A stretch of 41,273 nucleotides of DNA. It comes from Bifidobacterium sp. GTDB taxonomy: Bacteria > Actinomycetota > Actinomycetes > Actinomycetales > Bifidobacteriaceae. Numbering within the stretch: the first letter of the stretch is position 1; the number at the start of each line of letters is the position of its first letter. The notes beneath the pieces were generated by a model that was given only the letters and a program-made list of their open reading frames with translations, did no database searches and was not told where the DNA came from. Shown here piece after piece: positions 26,640-35,700 of this stretch. The stretch covers positions 1 to 41,273 of the forward strand of contig JAIJEI010000003.1 in the NCBI GenBank assembly GCA_022739095.1, given 5' to 3'. The translations under genes were made by a program, and so were the position numbers.

Positions 26640-27974
26640 ATGAGTGATCAGATTCAGGTGAGCAAAAGCGCGCTTGCCAATTTGGCCAAGGGCTACAATG
26701 ACGCGGCCTCGGGGTTCACCAAAATGGGGTTCGGCTTGCAAAGCAAACAACTGGACCCCAGCTTTGGTTTGGTGCTGCAGCTGGTGAAAGGCGATTACGA
26801 CAGTGCCAAGGAGAACACGCTGGATTATCTGTCCAGTCTGGGTTCGCTGATGAGCACCATGTCCCAGGACATCACCGATGCCATTGCCGCCTATACCGAG
26901 GGCGACCAGAAGAACTCCGATTCCATTCAGGACCTGCTCAACAAGATCGAGAACCTTGAACAGCAGAACAGGCAGTTGAGCGACAAGGTCGGTGAACTGG
27001 AGGAAAAGGTCGGTGAACTGGAGCAGGGCCAGACATCCGGCGGCACCGGAGGCTATTCCGGTGGCGGTTCCGGCGGTGGCTCCGGATATTCGGCCGGTGG
27101 CTCCGGTGGTGCGGCGAGCGCTCCCTCGATGCCGAACTATCAGATGCCGAGTCAGCCGACCTATCAGCAGGATGCTTCTGGGAATTACCGGAATGATGCT
27201 CCCGTTGATGTGGATTCCGATATGGCGGGTGACATTGGCGGCAGTCTCGACCCGGATACGAATGCCACCGATATTCCGGATATTCCCACTCCGCCCAGCC
27301 ATGACGGCACCACGATTCCCAAGCCGGAACGGGTGGACACCACGGAAAGCGTGGATATCGATATGGATGGCGATGGCGTGGTCGATTATTCGGTGAACGC
27401 CGACCTGGATTCCACCGGTGTGCGTTTCAACGATGACGGAACCGTGACGCTGAACAAGAACGGTGGTTCGTTCGGTACTGATTCCGCGCAGACCAGTGGC
27501 ATCTCCTTCGACACCGACAACGATGGCGCCAATGATGTTCATCTGGAGCTCAAGGACGGTCAGGATGCCAGCGTGCGTGTCGTTCCCGGCGCCGAGGGCA
27601 GCAGCACACGATACGTTCAGGTGGATACGGATGGCGACGGTATCTATGAGAGTAGCTATGCCGTGCGCGACGGTGCCGCAGCATCGGGTGATGCGGGCTC
27701 GGGGGTATCGGACGGTGCTTCCGCCGCGACTGGGACAACGGCCGAGGACAGTTACCAGACCGAGGTGAGCAAGGGCGAGGAACAGGCTTGGCAGACACTG
27801 GCCGAGACCGACCCGTTGCACCGATCCGTTGACGAGCTCAAGGAACTGTTCAACAGACGCGAAGAGATCGAGCTGCCGGAAACGAATTCGCTTTCGGATG
27901 GCGTCTGGGGCGGTGCCCCGGCAAATGGCTCGATCACGATTACGTTTGGTGGTAACAAGGGGGTGACGGCATGA
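26640..27974 (+). CDS. Putative ESX substrate with coiled coil, YxxxD signal and calcium-binding-like repeats
   Basis: A 444-residue protein. Residues 1-95 are a helical hairpin-like region without a WXG but ending in Y85-TEG-D89, matching the YxxxD type VII signal. A coiled coil follows (about 97-130, ENLEQQNRQLSDKVGELEEK), then a Gly/Ser-rich linker (132-165). The second half has spaced Asp loops: DIDMDGDGVVDYS, FDTDNDGANDVHL and VDTDGDGIYESSY, each followed by beta-like sequence. No signal peptide or membrane helix. AAAGGAG precedes ATG 26640. Its stop overlaps the next start as ATGA, so the two are coupled. It shares the DG-rich repeat type with the gene at 25004, suggesting extracellular, calcium-stabilised domains. 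Confidence 0.75.
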   Translation: MSDQIQVSKSALANLAKGYNDAASGFTKMGFGLQSKQLDPSFGLVLQLVKGDYDSAKENTLDYLSSLGSLMSTMSQDITDAIAAYTEGDQKNSDSIQDLLNKIENLEQQNRQLSDKVGELEEKVGELEQGQTSGGTGGYSGGGSGGGSGYSAGGSGGAASAPSMPNYQMPSQPTYQQDASGNYRNDAPVDVDSDMAGDIGGSLDPDTNATDIPDIPTPPSHDGTTIPKPERVDTTESVDIDMDGDGVVDYSVNADLDSTGVRFNDDGTVTLNKNGGSFGTDSAQTSGISFDTDNDGANDVHLELKDGQDASVRVVPGAEGSSTRYVQVDTDGDGIYESSYAVRDGAAASGDAGSGVSDGASAATGTTAEDSYQTEVSKGEEQAWQTLAETDPLHRSVDELKELFNRREEIELPETNSLSDGVWGGAPANGSITITFGGNKGVTA

Positions 27975-28999
27975 ACGAATGGCTGAGGCATGCTTCGGCT
28001 CGTGTGGTGTTCATTGTCGCGGCAGCGAATGGTGGCGGCGATGTCGAGCACGGTAACCTGTACGAGAACTAGGATTACAATCCGGACGTCATCGATATTG
28101 GAGACAATGACAACACTGGTACCGGCATACAGGCCAACGAGGGGGACTTAATATCTTCTGGATACAAATTGGCTGAGGCCGGTGAGAAGTTCCAGTCCGG
28201 CAATATTGCCGATATTCGTGACGGGGTTAGCGATCTTCTGGGGGCCACAAATATTCAGAGTATGAATAGCTCTCTTGATCGATGGTGGGACAACAGCACA
28301 TCTCCCCTGAGTATCGCGGCTGGTAGAACGCAGGATCTTCGAGATGGCATGAGCCATGGTTTGGTGAGTGCTAGAAATGTCACTCGATATTTTTCTAGTG
28401 GTTTGTCTTGGGCTCGTATGGGTATTGGTGTGATCGACACGGTGTGCAATGTCTTGCATATCACGAACCCCGTCGATGAGATTCTGCGCAAGCCGTTCGG
28501 TGGCGATTGGGATGAATTGTCCCAGTCCGCTCAGGATTGGCGTGGCATCGCCACCAATCTGGAAACGATGCATACGGGATTGCAGCAGGCCCAGCAGCAG
28601 ATCCGGACATCGTGGAAGGGCGAGGCATTCGACCGGTATTCGTTGTGCAACGACCAGATCGGTCAGATGTTCGAGGGCGGTCCCGATATCTGCCGTGAGA
28701 TCGCGGATGGTCTTGATGCGTTGGTGGATGTGGCCAAGAAGTGCTTCGACTATGCGCTGGATGTCATTGAGGAGCTCATCGACCTGTGCATGGACATTGT
28801 TGAATGGGCGTGGACCGGTGTCGGTCTAGCCGTCGTGGCGGCCAAGCATGCAGGACCTGTCATTTCCCTCATTCAGAATGGTTACGATATTGTTCAGGGC
28901 TTGTATGATGCCGCGCAGTCGTTCAAGGCGGTTACGGCGGCGGCTTCCCCATTGGCCCAGCAGGCGAAATCATTTGCTACCAGTCTTGAACGCACCTGA
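27971..28999 (+). pseudogene. WXG-containing ESX protein interrupted by an in-frame TAG
   Basis: A single frame starts at ATG 27971, overlapping the previous stop, and runs to 28999 with one TAG at 28070-28072. Before the TAG are 33 residues (MNEWLRHASARVVFIVAAAN and so on); after it the frame stays open and protein-like for 308 residues. The downstream part is helical, contains SWKGEAFDRYS (a WXG at 28613-28621) and DWRG, and ends with hydrophobic helices (EWAWTGVGLAVVAAKHAG). No ATG or GTG with a ribosome binding site restarts it soon after the TAG; TTG 28169 is the first candidate and ATG 28261 is further in. It is a nonsense-interrupted gene, a rare readthrough case, or two ORFs, the second with a weak start. 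Confidence 0.6.
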
Positions 29000-29025
29000 G
29001 CCGCGGAGCAGAGGAGGATATACAC

Positions 29026-29406
29026 ATGGCTTCACAAGGATTTGAACAATTCATGGCGCAGGTCCAGCAGCTGAGCACGTTGGTGGATACCAAGCAGAAG
29101 GAGCTGGATGAGCTGCGCAAGAAGAATGCCGAGGAACGTGAGGAGCGTCGGAAGCAGTACGCCGAGGACCGCCGTGCGGGCAAGCAGGGCCGTGCTTGGC
29201 AGGTGCTGCAGCAGCGCATCGATATGGGGCAGACCTGCGAGCGCGACATCATCATGGGCTTGGATACTTCTGCCGAGGCACGTGAGGTGCGTGCCCAGGC
29301 GGCCAAGGCATTGGATGCCATGCGCACCGCGGTCAGCGAGCTTCCGGAGGACGATTCCACGGCGCAGCAGCTCCGGCAGCTTCGCGAGCGTCAGCAATCA
29401 CGCTGA
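29026..29406 (+). CDS. Small coiled-coil protein of the secretion island
   Basis: A 126-residue, highly charged helical protein with a long predicted coiled coil (residues 10-55, KQKELDELRKKNAEEREERR) and a second helical part. No WXG, signal peptide or membrane helix. GAGGAGG lies upstream of ATG 29026. It follows the TAG-split WXG gene and precedes the copy C gene in the same direction. I do not recognise the family. A cytoplasmic chaperone or structural adaptor for the neighbouring substrates would fit the size and charge, but this is only suggested by context. Confidence 0.65.
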   Translation: MASQGFEQFMAQVQQLSTLVDTKQKELDELRKKNAEEREERRKQYAEDRRAGKQGRAWQVLQQRIDMGQTCERDIIMGLDTSAEAREVRAQAAKALDAMRTAVSELPEDDSTAQQLRQLRERQQSR

Positions 29407-29434
29407 TTCCATTGTCGTCGATAAAGGTGATGGT

Positions 29435-29956
29435 ATGGATGTTGTTGAGGTTTGGGATCGGTCCATGCGGGCTTGTGGGTGGGTGCCGATTCCGTCTTGG
29501 CCGTGGACGTTCGATAAGGTCCTGTTGCATGATGCCATCGGCATGCGTGCGCCGAAGATGCCGCGTACTGCGAATACGCAGTGGTTTTACGCCAAGGGGC
29601 CTTGGGTCACGTTCCAGTTGAATGTGATGGACAATCTCAGTTGGTGGACGATGTACTCCGCTTGGTCGTTGCAGACAGTGGTGTTGCCGGTGCGTTCTCG
29701 GATGTCGGGGTATGCGTGGTGCACCACTACGGATTTGAAGGGCAAGCCGAGGCCTCAGACGGTGGGTGGCTTGTCTCCTGAGGTGTTCCGTATCCTGTCG
29801 TCGTCTCCTGCCCGTCTCAATTTGTTGGTGGCGGATGGGCTGGCGTATTTGTGGACGCCGATTAGCGTTCATCGTCTTTTGGAATGGCAATATATGACCC
29901 CGGAACTGGAGTCGCAGATGCTGCCGGTGGCGCAGGAGTTGTGCCGGTACGTGTGA
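29435..29956 (+). CDS. Hypothetical protein, intact paralogue of copies A and B (copy C)
   Basis: A 173-residue protein of unknown family with many Trp and Pro residues (GWVPIPSWPW, FYAKGPWVTF, WWTMYSAWSL). It ends LESQMLPVAQELCRYV, the segment shared with the copies at 19895 and 20096. Unlike copy B it has no N-terminal membrane helices. Two features recur in copy B: FY(A/S)KGPW(V/L)TF and the GYAWC segment, where copy B has an extra G in the DNA. ATG 29435 follows an AAAGG (29423-29427). The gene lies 28 bases after the coiled-coil gene. Similarity to copy A extends past the stop into the following spacer, so the duplicated unit was larger than the gene. Confidence 0.65.
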   Translation: MDVVEVWDRSMRACGWVPIPSWPWTFDKVLLHDAIGMRAPKMPRTANTQWFYAKGPWVTFQLNVMDNLSWWTMYSAWSLQTVVLPVRSRMSGYAWCTTTDLKGKPRPQTVGGLSPEVFRILSSSPARLNLLVADGLAYLWTPISVHRLLEWQYMTPELESQMLPVAQELCRYV

Positions 29957-30072
29957 TGGCGGGCTGTCCGTGCTGCTGACCGTATGATTCCCTCACGAAA
30001 CGGTATGGCGTATTCTTAGGAGGAGCAGCCGTTTCGAGGGGTTTCGGAGATGAGGAGAACGGGGAGAAGGGC

Positions 30073-31311
30073 ATGGCTATGGCAGCGCAGGATGCCTATG
30101 AGCGCCAACGGGTGAATGTTGCCGTGGCATGGGCTGTGGCCGCCTCGTTATGCGTCGCATTCGCGGTATTCGGTTTCGATGGTGTAATGCGTGGTCGTGC
30201 CGCATCCACCGATTCTGCCGTGTTTCAGGGTTTAGTCAGTGGACTCATCGGTGTGGATGCCTCCGCTAAAGATGCCGTGACCGTAAGTGCCGTTGTATTT
30301 AATGCGTTCACCGCCACAGTGTTGGCATTACTGTCCTACTACGCCGCACATGTGACGGTGAGGACCGACTGGCATCGAAGCGTCGATTATGCCGGCTCCT
30401 TGGCCACGGTCGTTGCCGCCGCGATAGCTGCGGGCCCAGCGCTTGCCCGTATTGCGCAGATTATGTCGGTTACTCGTTCTGCGGCACTGGCGGTCTTCCT
30501 CTCTGCGACCCTTGTGGCCGTTATGGCGGCATATATCCAATACGCGGCTTCGGGCCGCATTACAGTAGCCCTTGCCCGACTGCTCATCACCGCAGCCGTT
30601 ATTATCGCGCTATTCATTATCGCAGTAGTAATATTCGCCATTCCCGCACCGGTAATCGCAGCGGCCTGCTCCGTGGGCGGTGCATGGTATGTGCATGCCC
30701 AAGCGAATGTGATTTTGCGGGTGCCGGACCGGTACCTCATCGAATGGCGTCGATACATGTCCCAGCGTTGGACGGTTCGAGGCGCGGTTCCGGAAAATTC
30801 ACGTCCGCTCTATACCCATGACATCAGCGAAGACATGACTATTTTTTCTGCCGAATACACCATGGGTCTTGTGGTTGGGCATCTATATATTGCTGCCGGA
30901 TATGTTGTGCTATGCCTCACTGTGCCTGCCGAACCGGATCTCTTCACCACTATCGGCTTCGGCGCATATTCGGTGTTATTGCCCTGCTATCTGTTGCTCC
31001 GGCCGCGCACCGCGGGCAGTGCGCTGGAACGTATGCTTATGCGTTCATGCGCGGTATTATTGCCTGCAGCAGCCCTGATCACGCTGACCAATCATGACGA
31101 TTGGCGTTGGCTCGTGACATGGTTGGTATTCGGGCTGATAGCCGTGGGCATAGTGATAGCCGCCGCCACATTGGCAGTATCGGGCGGCTTCAAGTCGCTG
31201 ATGTTGTCTCGTGTCGGCGACTGGGTCACCACCGGTAGTCTTGCATTGATGGGACCAGCGGCGTTCCTCGCCTCAAACGCCATGGAGATGATTCGGGGGT
31301 TTATGTCATGA
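30073..31311 (+). CDS. Polytopic membrane protein of the ESX operon, unknown family
   Basis: A 412-residue protein with about ten or eleven hydrophobic helices, a short cytoplasmic N-terminus and one larger hydrophilic loop at about 215-255 (YLIEWRRYMSQRWTVRGAVPE). The start is ATG 30073, or 30079 in frame; GGGGAGAAGG lies just upstream. Its stop overlaps the start of the RDD-FHA gene by ATGA, and that gene in turn abuts eccC. The three are thus one transcriptional unit with the export motor. I do not recognise a family and no transporter signature is visible. A role as a lineage-specific membrane component of the secretion machine is inferred purely from operon position. Confidence 0.75.
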   Translation: MAMAAQDAYERQRVNVAVAWAVAASLCVAFAVFGFDGVMRGRAASTDSAVFQGLVSGLIGVDASAKDAVTVSAVVFNAFTATVLALLSYYAAHVTVRTDWHRSVDYAGSLATVVAAAIAAGPALARIAQIMSVTRSAALAVFLSATLVAVMAAYIQYAASGRITVALARLLITAAVIIALFIIAVVIFAIPAPVIAAACSVGGAWYVHAQANVILRVPDRYLIEWRRYMSQRWTVRGAVPENSRPLYTHDISEDMTIFSAEYTMGLVVGHLYIAAGYVVLCLTVPAEPDLFTTIGFGAYSVLLPCYLLLRPRTAGSALERMLMRSCAVLLPAAALITLTNHDDWRWLVTWLVFGLIAVGIVIAAATLAVSGGFKSLMLSRVGDWVTTGSLALMGPAAFLASNAMEMIRGFMS

Positions 31312-32798
31312 CCGCAGCGCCCATGCCCATTGCTTCCCAAGCTCCTGCACCACGTCCCGGTCCGTCCGTGACCCATCCCATGGTGGGGGAGGGATACCGT
31401 TATGCTACGGCCGGGCGACGTATGCTCGCGCTACTGATTGACGTAGCATTTGTAACAGTGGTGGGCGGCGTCACTTTGGCGCTCAGCCGCAACGCCATAT
31501 TGGCCGTCTTGTGCGCAATACAGGCTGTCGCCCTGAACTGGGGGTGGGAGGCTTGCCGCGGTCGTACCATCGGCAAGGCAATACTGGGCTTATGTGTGGT
31601 GCGCAACACTGCGGATATGGGGCAGCCGGGCGCTGGTCTGCTACCTGCCGGTCCGTGGCGTGCGTTGGCGCGTGTATTGATCACATCATTGGGCTGTTTG
31701 GTGGCGATTGTCGCCGCATTTATGCTGGAATGGACCTCTTCACTAGACCAGGTACGTCATCGCGGATTGCAGGATCGGCTGTCCGGCACTGCCGTAATTG
31801 ATACGCGTGTGCAGTATGTGACGGCAATGTCTGATACGGGTAATGCCATCACCGATAATACCGGTACCAGTACCAGCACCAGATTTGACTCTACTTTTGA
31901 TGATGAGGATGAAGATTTGGAGGCGATGGTCGGCGGTATTCTTCCGCCAGCCACTGCGCCCACACCCTCCGGCCGTTCGGATTCATTCAGGGCTTTGCGC
32001 GCGGTACCTGCTGCCATAGAGCCGTCGTCCGTACGGCCTGCCCAGGTGCATGCCGGGACATTGCAATCATCGTCTACCGCCATACAGGTGCAGTCTGTGC
32101 AAACCGAATCCGTTCAACCGGTGCCTGCGGCCCCCACCATCTCTCCAGCAGTGCCCAGCCCTGTACCGTCTGTTACTTCCAATACAGCAAAACCTGTAAT
32201 TCCTGCAGTGTCCCAGACTGCCATGCCGCGGCACAGCAGTGGTGCTGCAACGATTGCCATCCCCACGCCGGCGGGCACGACTTCAGCGCGAGTGCATGCT
32301 GTGCCGCCTGCATTGCCAACCGTCGGAACAAGCCCGGTCGTGCCATCATCTTCGGCGGCACCAATACCCACTGGACCACTGCCTGTTCCCAAGGCCGTTC
32401 CTCAGGCTGTGCCCCAGCGTCCCGTGCCGGCAAAACCGGCAGCTGCCAAACAGGTGGCGGTATTGTATTTCGAAAACGGCAATGGTGTGCATCTGGATAT
32501 TCCCAGCCGTGCTCTGCTGGGTCGCCGCCCCACCAGTAGCGACCCAAACGACGTGCTGGTCAGAGTACCAGACACCACCGGCACCATATCCCGTACACAC
32601 GCATTGTTGGAGATTGCGTCCGGCCGGATGTGGGTCACTGACTTGGAAAGCACCAACGGCACGGAAATTCTGACCGAAGACGGTGCCGTGAAACATCTTG
32701 AGGCGGGCGCGCGTACCGAAATAGCGTTTGGCACACGTATATTCCTAGGAAGCACCGCCATAAGTGTGAGCCTGCTGAGAAACAGGGAGAAAAAATAA
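31308..32798 (+). CDS. RDD-family membrane protein with C-terminal FHA domain
   Basis: A 496-residue protein. An RDD-type membrane region (about residues 28-165) starts YATAGRRMLALLIDVAFVT and contains GRTIGKAILGLCVV and HRGLQDRLSGTAVID, the conserved RDD pieces. A long Pro/Ser/Thr/Val-rich linker (about 180-380) leads to an FHA domain (about 396-490) with GRRP, the phosphothreonine-binding SRTH and STNGTEI. FHA domains bind phosphothreonine peptides. In Firmicutes type VII systems FHA domains sit on the EssC motor; here a membrane-anchored FHA protein is encoded immediately before eccC, whose start overlaps its stop. A regulatory tie to Ser/Thr kinases is likely by family knowledge; the partner is not in this window, as the kinase at the left end lacks its C-lobe. 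Confidence 0.88.
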   Translation: MTAAPMPIASQAPAPRPGPSVTHPMVGEGYRYATAGRRMLALLIDVAFVTVVGGVTLALSRNAILAVLCAIQAVALNWGWEACRGRTIGKAILGLCVVRNTADMGQPGAGLLPAGPWRALARVLITSLGCLVAIVAAFMLEWTSSLDQVRHRGLQDRLSGTAVIDTRVQYVTAMSDTGNAITDNTGTSTSTRFDSTFDDEDEDLEAMVGGILPPATAPTPSGRSDSFRALRAVPAAIEPSSVRPAQVHAGTLQSSSTAIQVQSVQTESVQPVPAAPTISPAVPSPVPSVTSNTAKPVIPAVSQTAMPRHSSGAATIAIPTPAGTTSARVHAVPPALPTVGTSPVVPSSSAAPIPTGPLPVPKAVPQAVPQRPVPAKPAAAKQVAVLYFENGNGVHLDIPSRALLGRRPTSSDPNDVLVRVPDTTGTISRTHALLEIASGRMWVTDLESTNGTEILTEDGAVKHLEAGARTEIAFGTRIFLGSTAISVSLLRNREKK

Positions 32799-35700
32799 TG
32801 AGTGAGATAACGCCACAGGTATCCTCCCGCATAGACCAGCCCAAAGTGCCTCACGGCAAGGTGGTGTTGCAGGCCCCGCCTGAATTGGAGCCGAGCGACG
32901 GTGTCAACAGTCTGTTGACCATGCTGGTACCGCTGTTGGGCAGTGTCTCCGCCATTGTGATGATGGTCATGTCCAATTCCGGTCTGACCGGTTTTCTGAC
33001 CGGCGGCATGTTCATGCTCTCCTCCGTGGGCTTCGTACTGGTTAACGGCGTGCGTCAACGTTCGCAGCGCAAAGCGAATCTCACTTCGTCCCGGCGTGAA
33101 TACTTGGCATATTTGGCTGAACTGAGAAAAACCGTTCGTACCGCGGCCAAAAAACAACGGCGTGCGGAACTGTGGAATTCTCCCACACCGGATTCCTTGG
33201 TGGCCATCGCGCAGGAACATGTACGCCGCTGGGAGCGCATCCCATCGGATGATGATTTTCTTAATGTGCGCATCGGTTCTAAAGACGAGCCATTGTGCAT
33301 TACCTTGGAGGCGCCGGAGCTGCCTCCGCTGGCCGAACTGGACCCGGTCTCCGCTTCAGCGGCGCACCGGTTCATGATGGCCCATCAAAATCTGCATGAT
33401 ATGCCTTGCACCATCGACCTGCCCAAGTACAAGCGTATCGAAATCCTCGGTGACGCTGATCAGGCGCAATCTTTAGCCCGCACCTTGATATGTCAGGCGG
33501 CGGTCTGGCATGGGCCTGAATATCTGAAGATCATCGTGCTGGCGGCCCCCGAACAGCAGCACGCGTGGCGCTGGATCGGCGAGATGCCCCACGCATGGAG
33601 CGACGAGTCCAAAGATCCGGCGCTTGGCCATGGCGAAGTGATGCTCGCTGGCAGCGTGGAAGAAGCGAACCGACTGATTGGCGAAGACATTTTGCATCGC
33701 AGCCGGTTTACCGGCACCGGGCAATCGACTCTGCCGTACATTCTGGTGGTACGTGATGGTTCAGTGCCCCAGGGTGACGCGAACAACAGCGATGATGATG
33801 GCTTGGTGCGCCGCGACGGATTTGACGGCGTCACCCTTATCGATCTTCCTGAAGAGTGGGGCGATCTTGAAGAAGAGCACGTGTTGCGCGTCATCTTCTC
33901 CCAATCCTCCATCGAAATGGGTCTGAACGTGGTACGCACTTCCACGGTGAACCAGATTGAGATCATCACATCATCGGAGCGCGTGGACACCTGTGCCCCG
34001 GACAGCCTGAGTATTCAGGAAGCCAAGGCCGTGGCCTCCAGACTGGAACAGTTGCCCAGCGAAGAGGAGAACGGCGACAACAAGGAACAAGCCTCCCACG
34101 CCAAGAAGTCCTCCGAATTGGCCGATCTGCTGGGCATCGCGGATATCCATCACATCGACTTGAACCGCCTGTGGGCATACAAAACCGGCAAGGAACGACT
34201 GCGTGTGCCCATCGGCCTCAACGCGGACACCTCCATCACGTACCTCGACATCAAGGAATCCGCCCAGTATGGCATGGGCCCGCACGGTGTGCTTGTCGGC
34301 GCCACCGGTTCCGGTAAGTCGGAGGTGTTGCGCACGCTGGTGTTGTCGTTGGCGTTGACGCACAGCCCTGATCAGCTGAACTTTGTGCTCATCGATTTCA
34401 AGGGTGGTGCCACCTTCGCCGGTATGGAAGGCATGCCGCATATCTCCTCTATCATCACCAACCTTGGTGAGGAAGCCTCGTTGGTCGATCGTATGCAAGA
34501 CGCTTTGACCGGTGAAATGACACGCAGGCAGGAACTGCTGCGCAAGGCCGGCAACTTCGCCAACGTATCCGATTATGAGAAGGCTCGTCTCAACGGGCGT
34601 ACCGATTTGGAACCGTTGCCTGCACTGTTCGTGGTATGCGACGAGTTCTCTGAACTGTTGGCCGCCAAACCGGACATTGTCGATTCCTTCGTGAACATCG
34701 GCCGACTGGGCCGTTCTCTGGAAGTCCACCTGCTCATCGCCTCCCAGCGGCTTGAGGAGGGCAAGCTGCGTGGCTTGGATTCGCATTTGTCATACCGTAT
34801 CGGCCTGCGCACGTTCTCCGCTTCGGAATCACGTGTGGTGCTCGGTGTACCGGACGCCTACACCCTGCCCAGCATCCCTGGTGTCGGTTACCTCAAGCCA
34901 GACCCAAGCACCATGATTCGCTTCCGTGCATCCTATGTGTCCGGAGCTCCGAAAGGCGAGCCGGACACCAATCCCTCGAACTTCGACGTGGCTGTGGATC
35001 AGATGCGTCGTGCTGGCGGTAAGCCTGCACATCAGGTATGGTTGCCGCCGCTGAATGTGCCGAACACGCTCGACGAGTTCTTCCCCGACTTGACCGCCAC
35101 CGCGCAGTATGGGCTGATTTCCCCCTCCCGACGCAAGGCGGGGTACTTATCCGTGCCAGTGGCGTTGGAAGACAAGCCCAAGGAACAGAAACGCGAGGTA
35201 TTGAGCCTCGACCTGTCTGGAGCGGGCGGCCATGTGGCTATCGCCGGTGGCCCGTTGACCGGTAAGAGCACGTTCATGCGCACCATGGTGGCTTCGCTTG
35301 CGTTGGCGCATAGTCCCACTGAAGTCCAGTGCTATGCGCTGGATCTGGGCGGTGGCACGTTCGCCGGTATGGAAGACCTGCAGCATGTGGCTGGTGTTGC
35401 TCTTCGTGGTGACGATGAGCGCGTCAACCGTATGCTCGCTGAAGTGGTGAGCATCATCAACGCCCGTGAACGTTACTTCAAGAACCATAAGATCGATTCG
35501 ATTGGCACTTACCGCCAGATGCGAGCCAAGGGCCAAGCGGATGACGGCTATGGTGAGGTATTCCTGTTCATCGATGGATGGCAGAACTTCCGCACGGAAT
35601 ATGAAGACCTACAGGCCAAGGTATTGGATATCGTCTCTCGCGGTCTGACGTTCGGCGTGCATGTGGTCATCTCCACGAGCCGTTGGATGGATCTACGAGC

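Noticed and set aside
26556..27821. Minus-strand open frame of 421 codons
   Set aside because: Shadow of the repeat-bearing substrate gene; Gly/His/Ile-rich nonsense.
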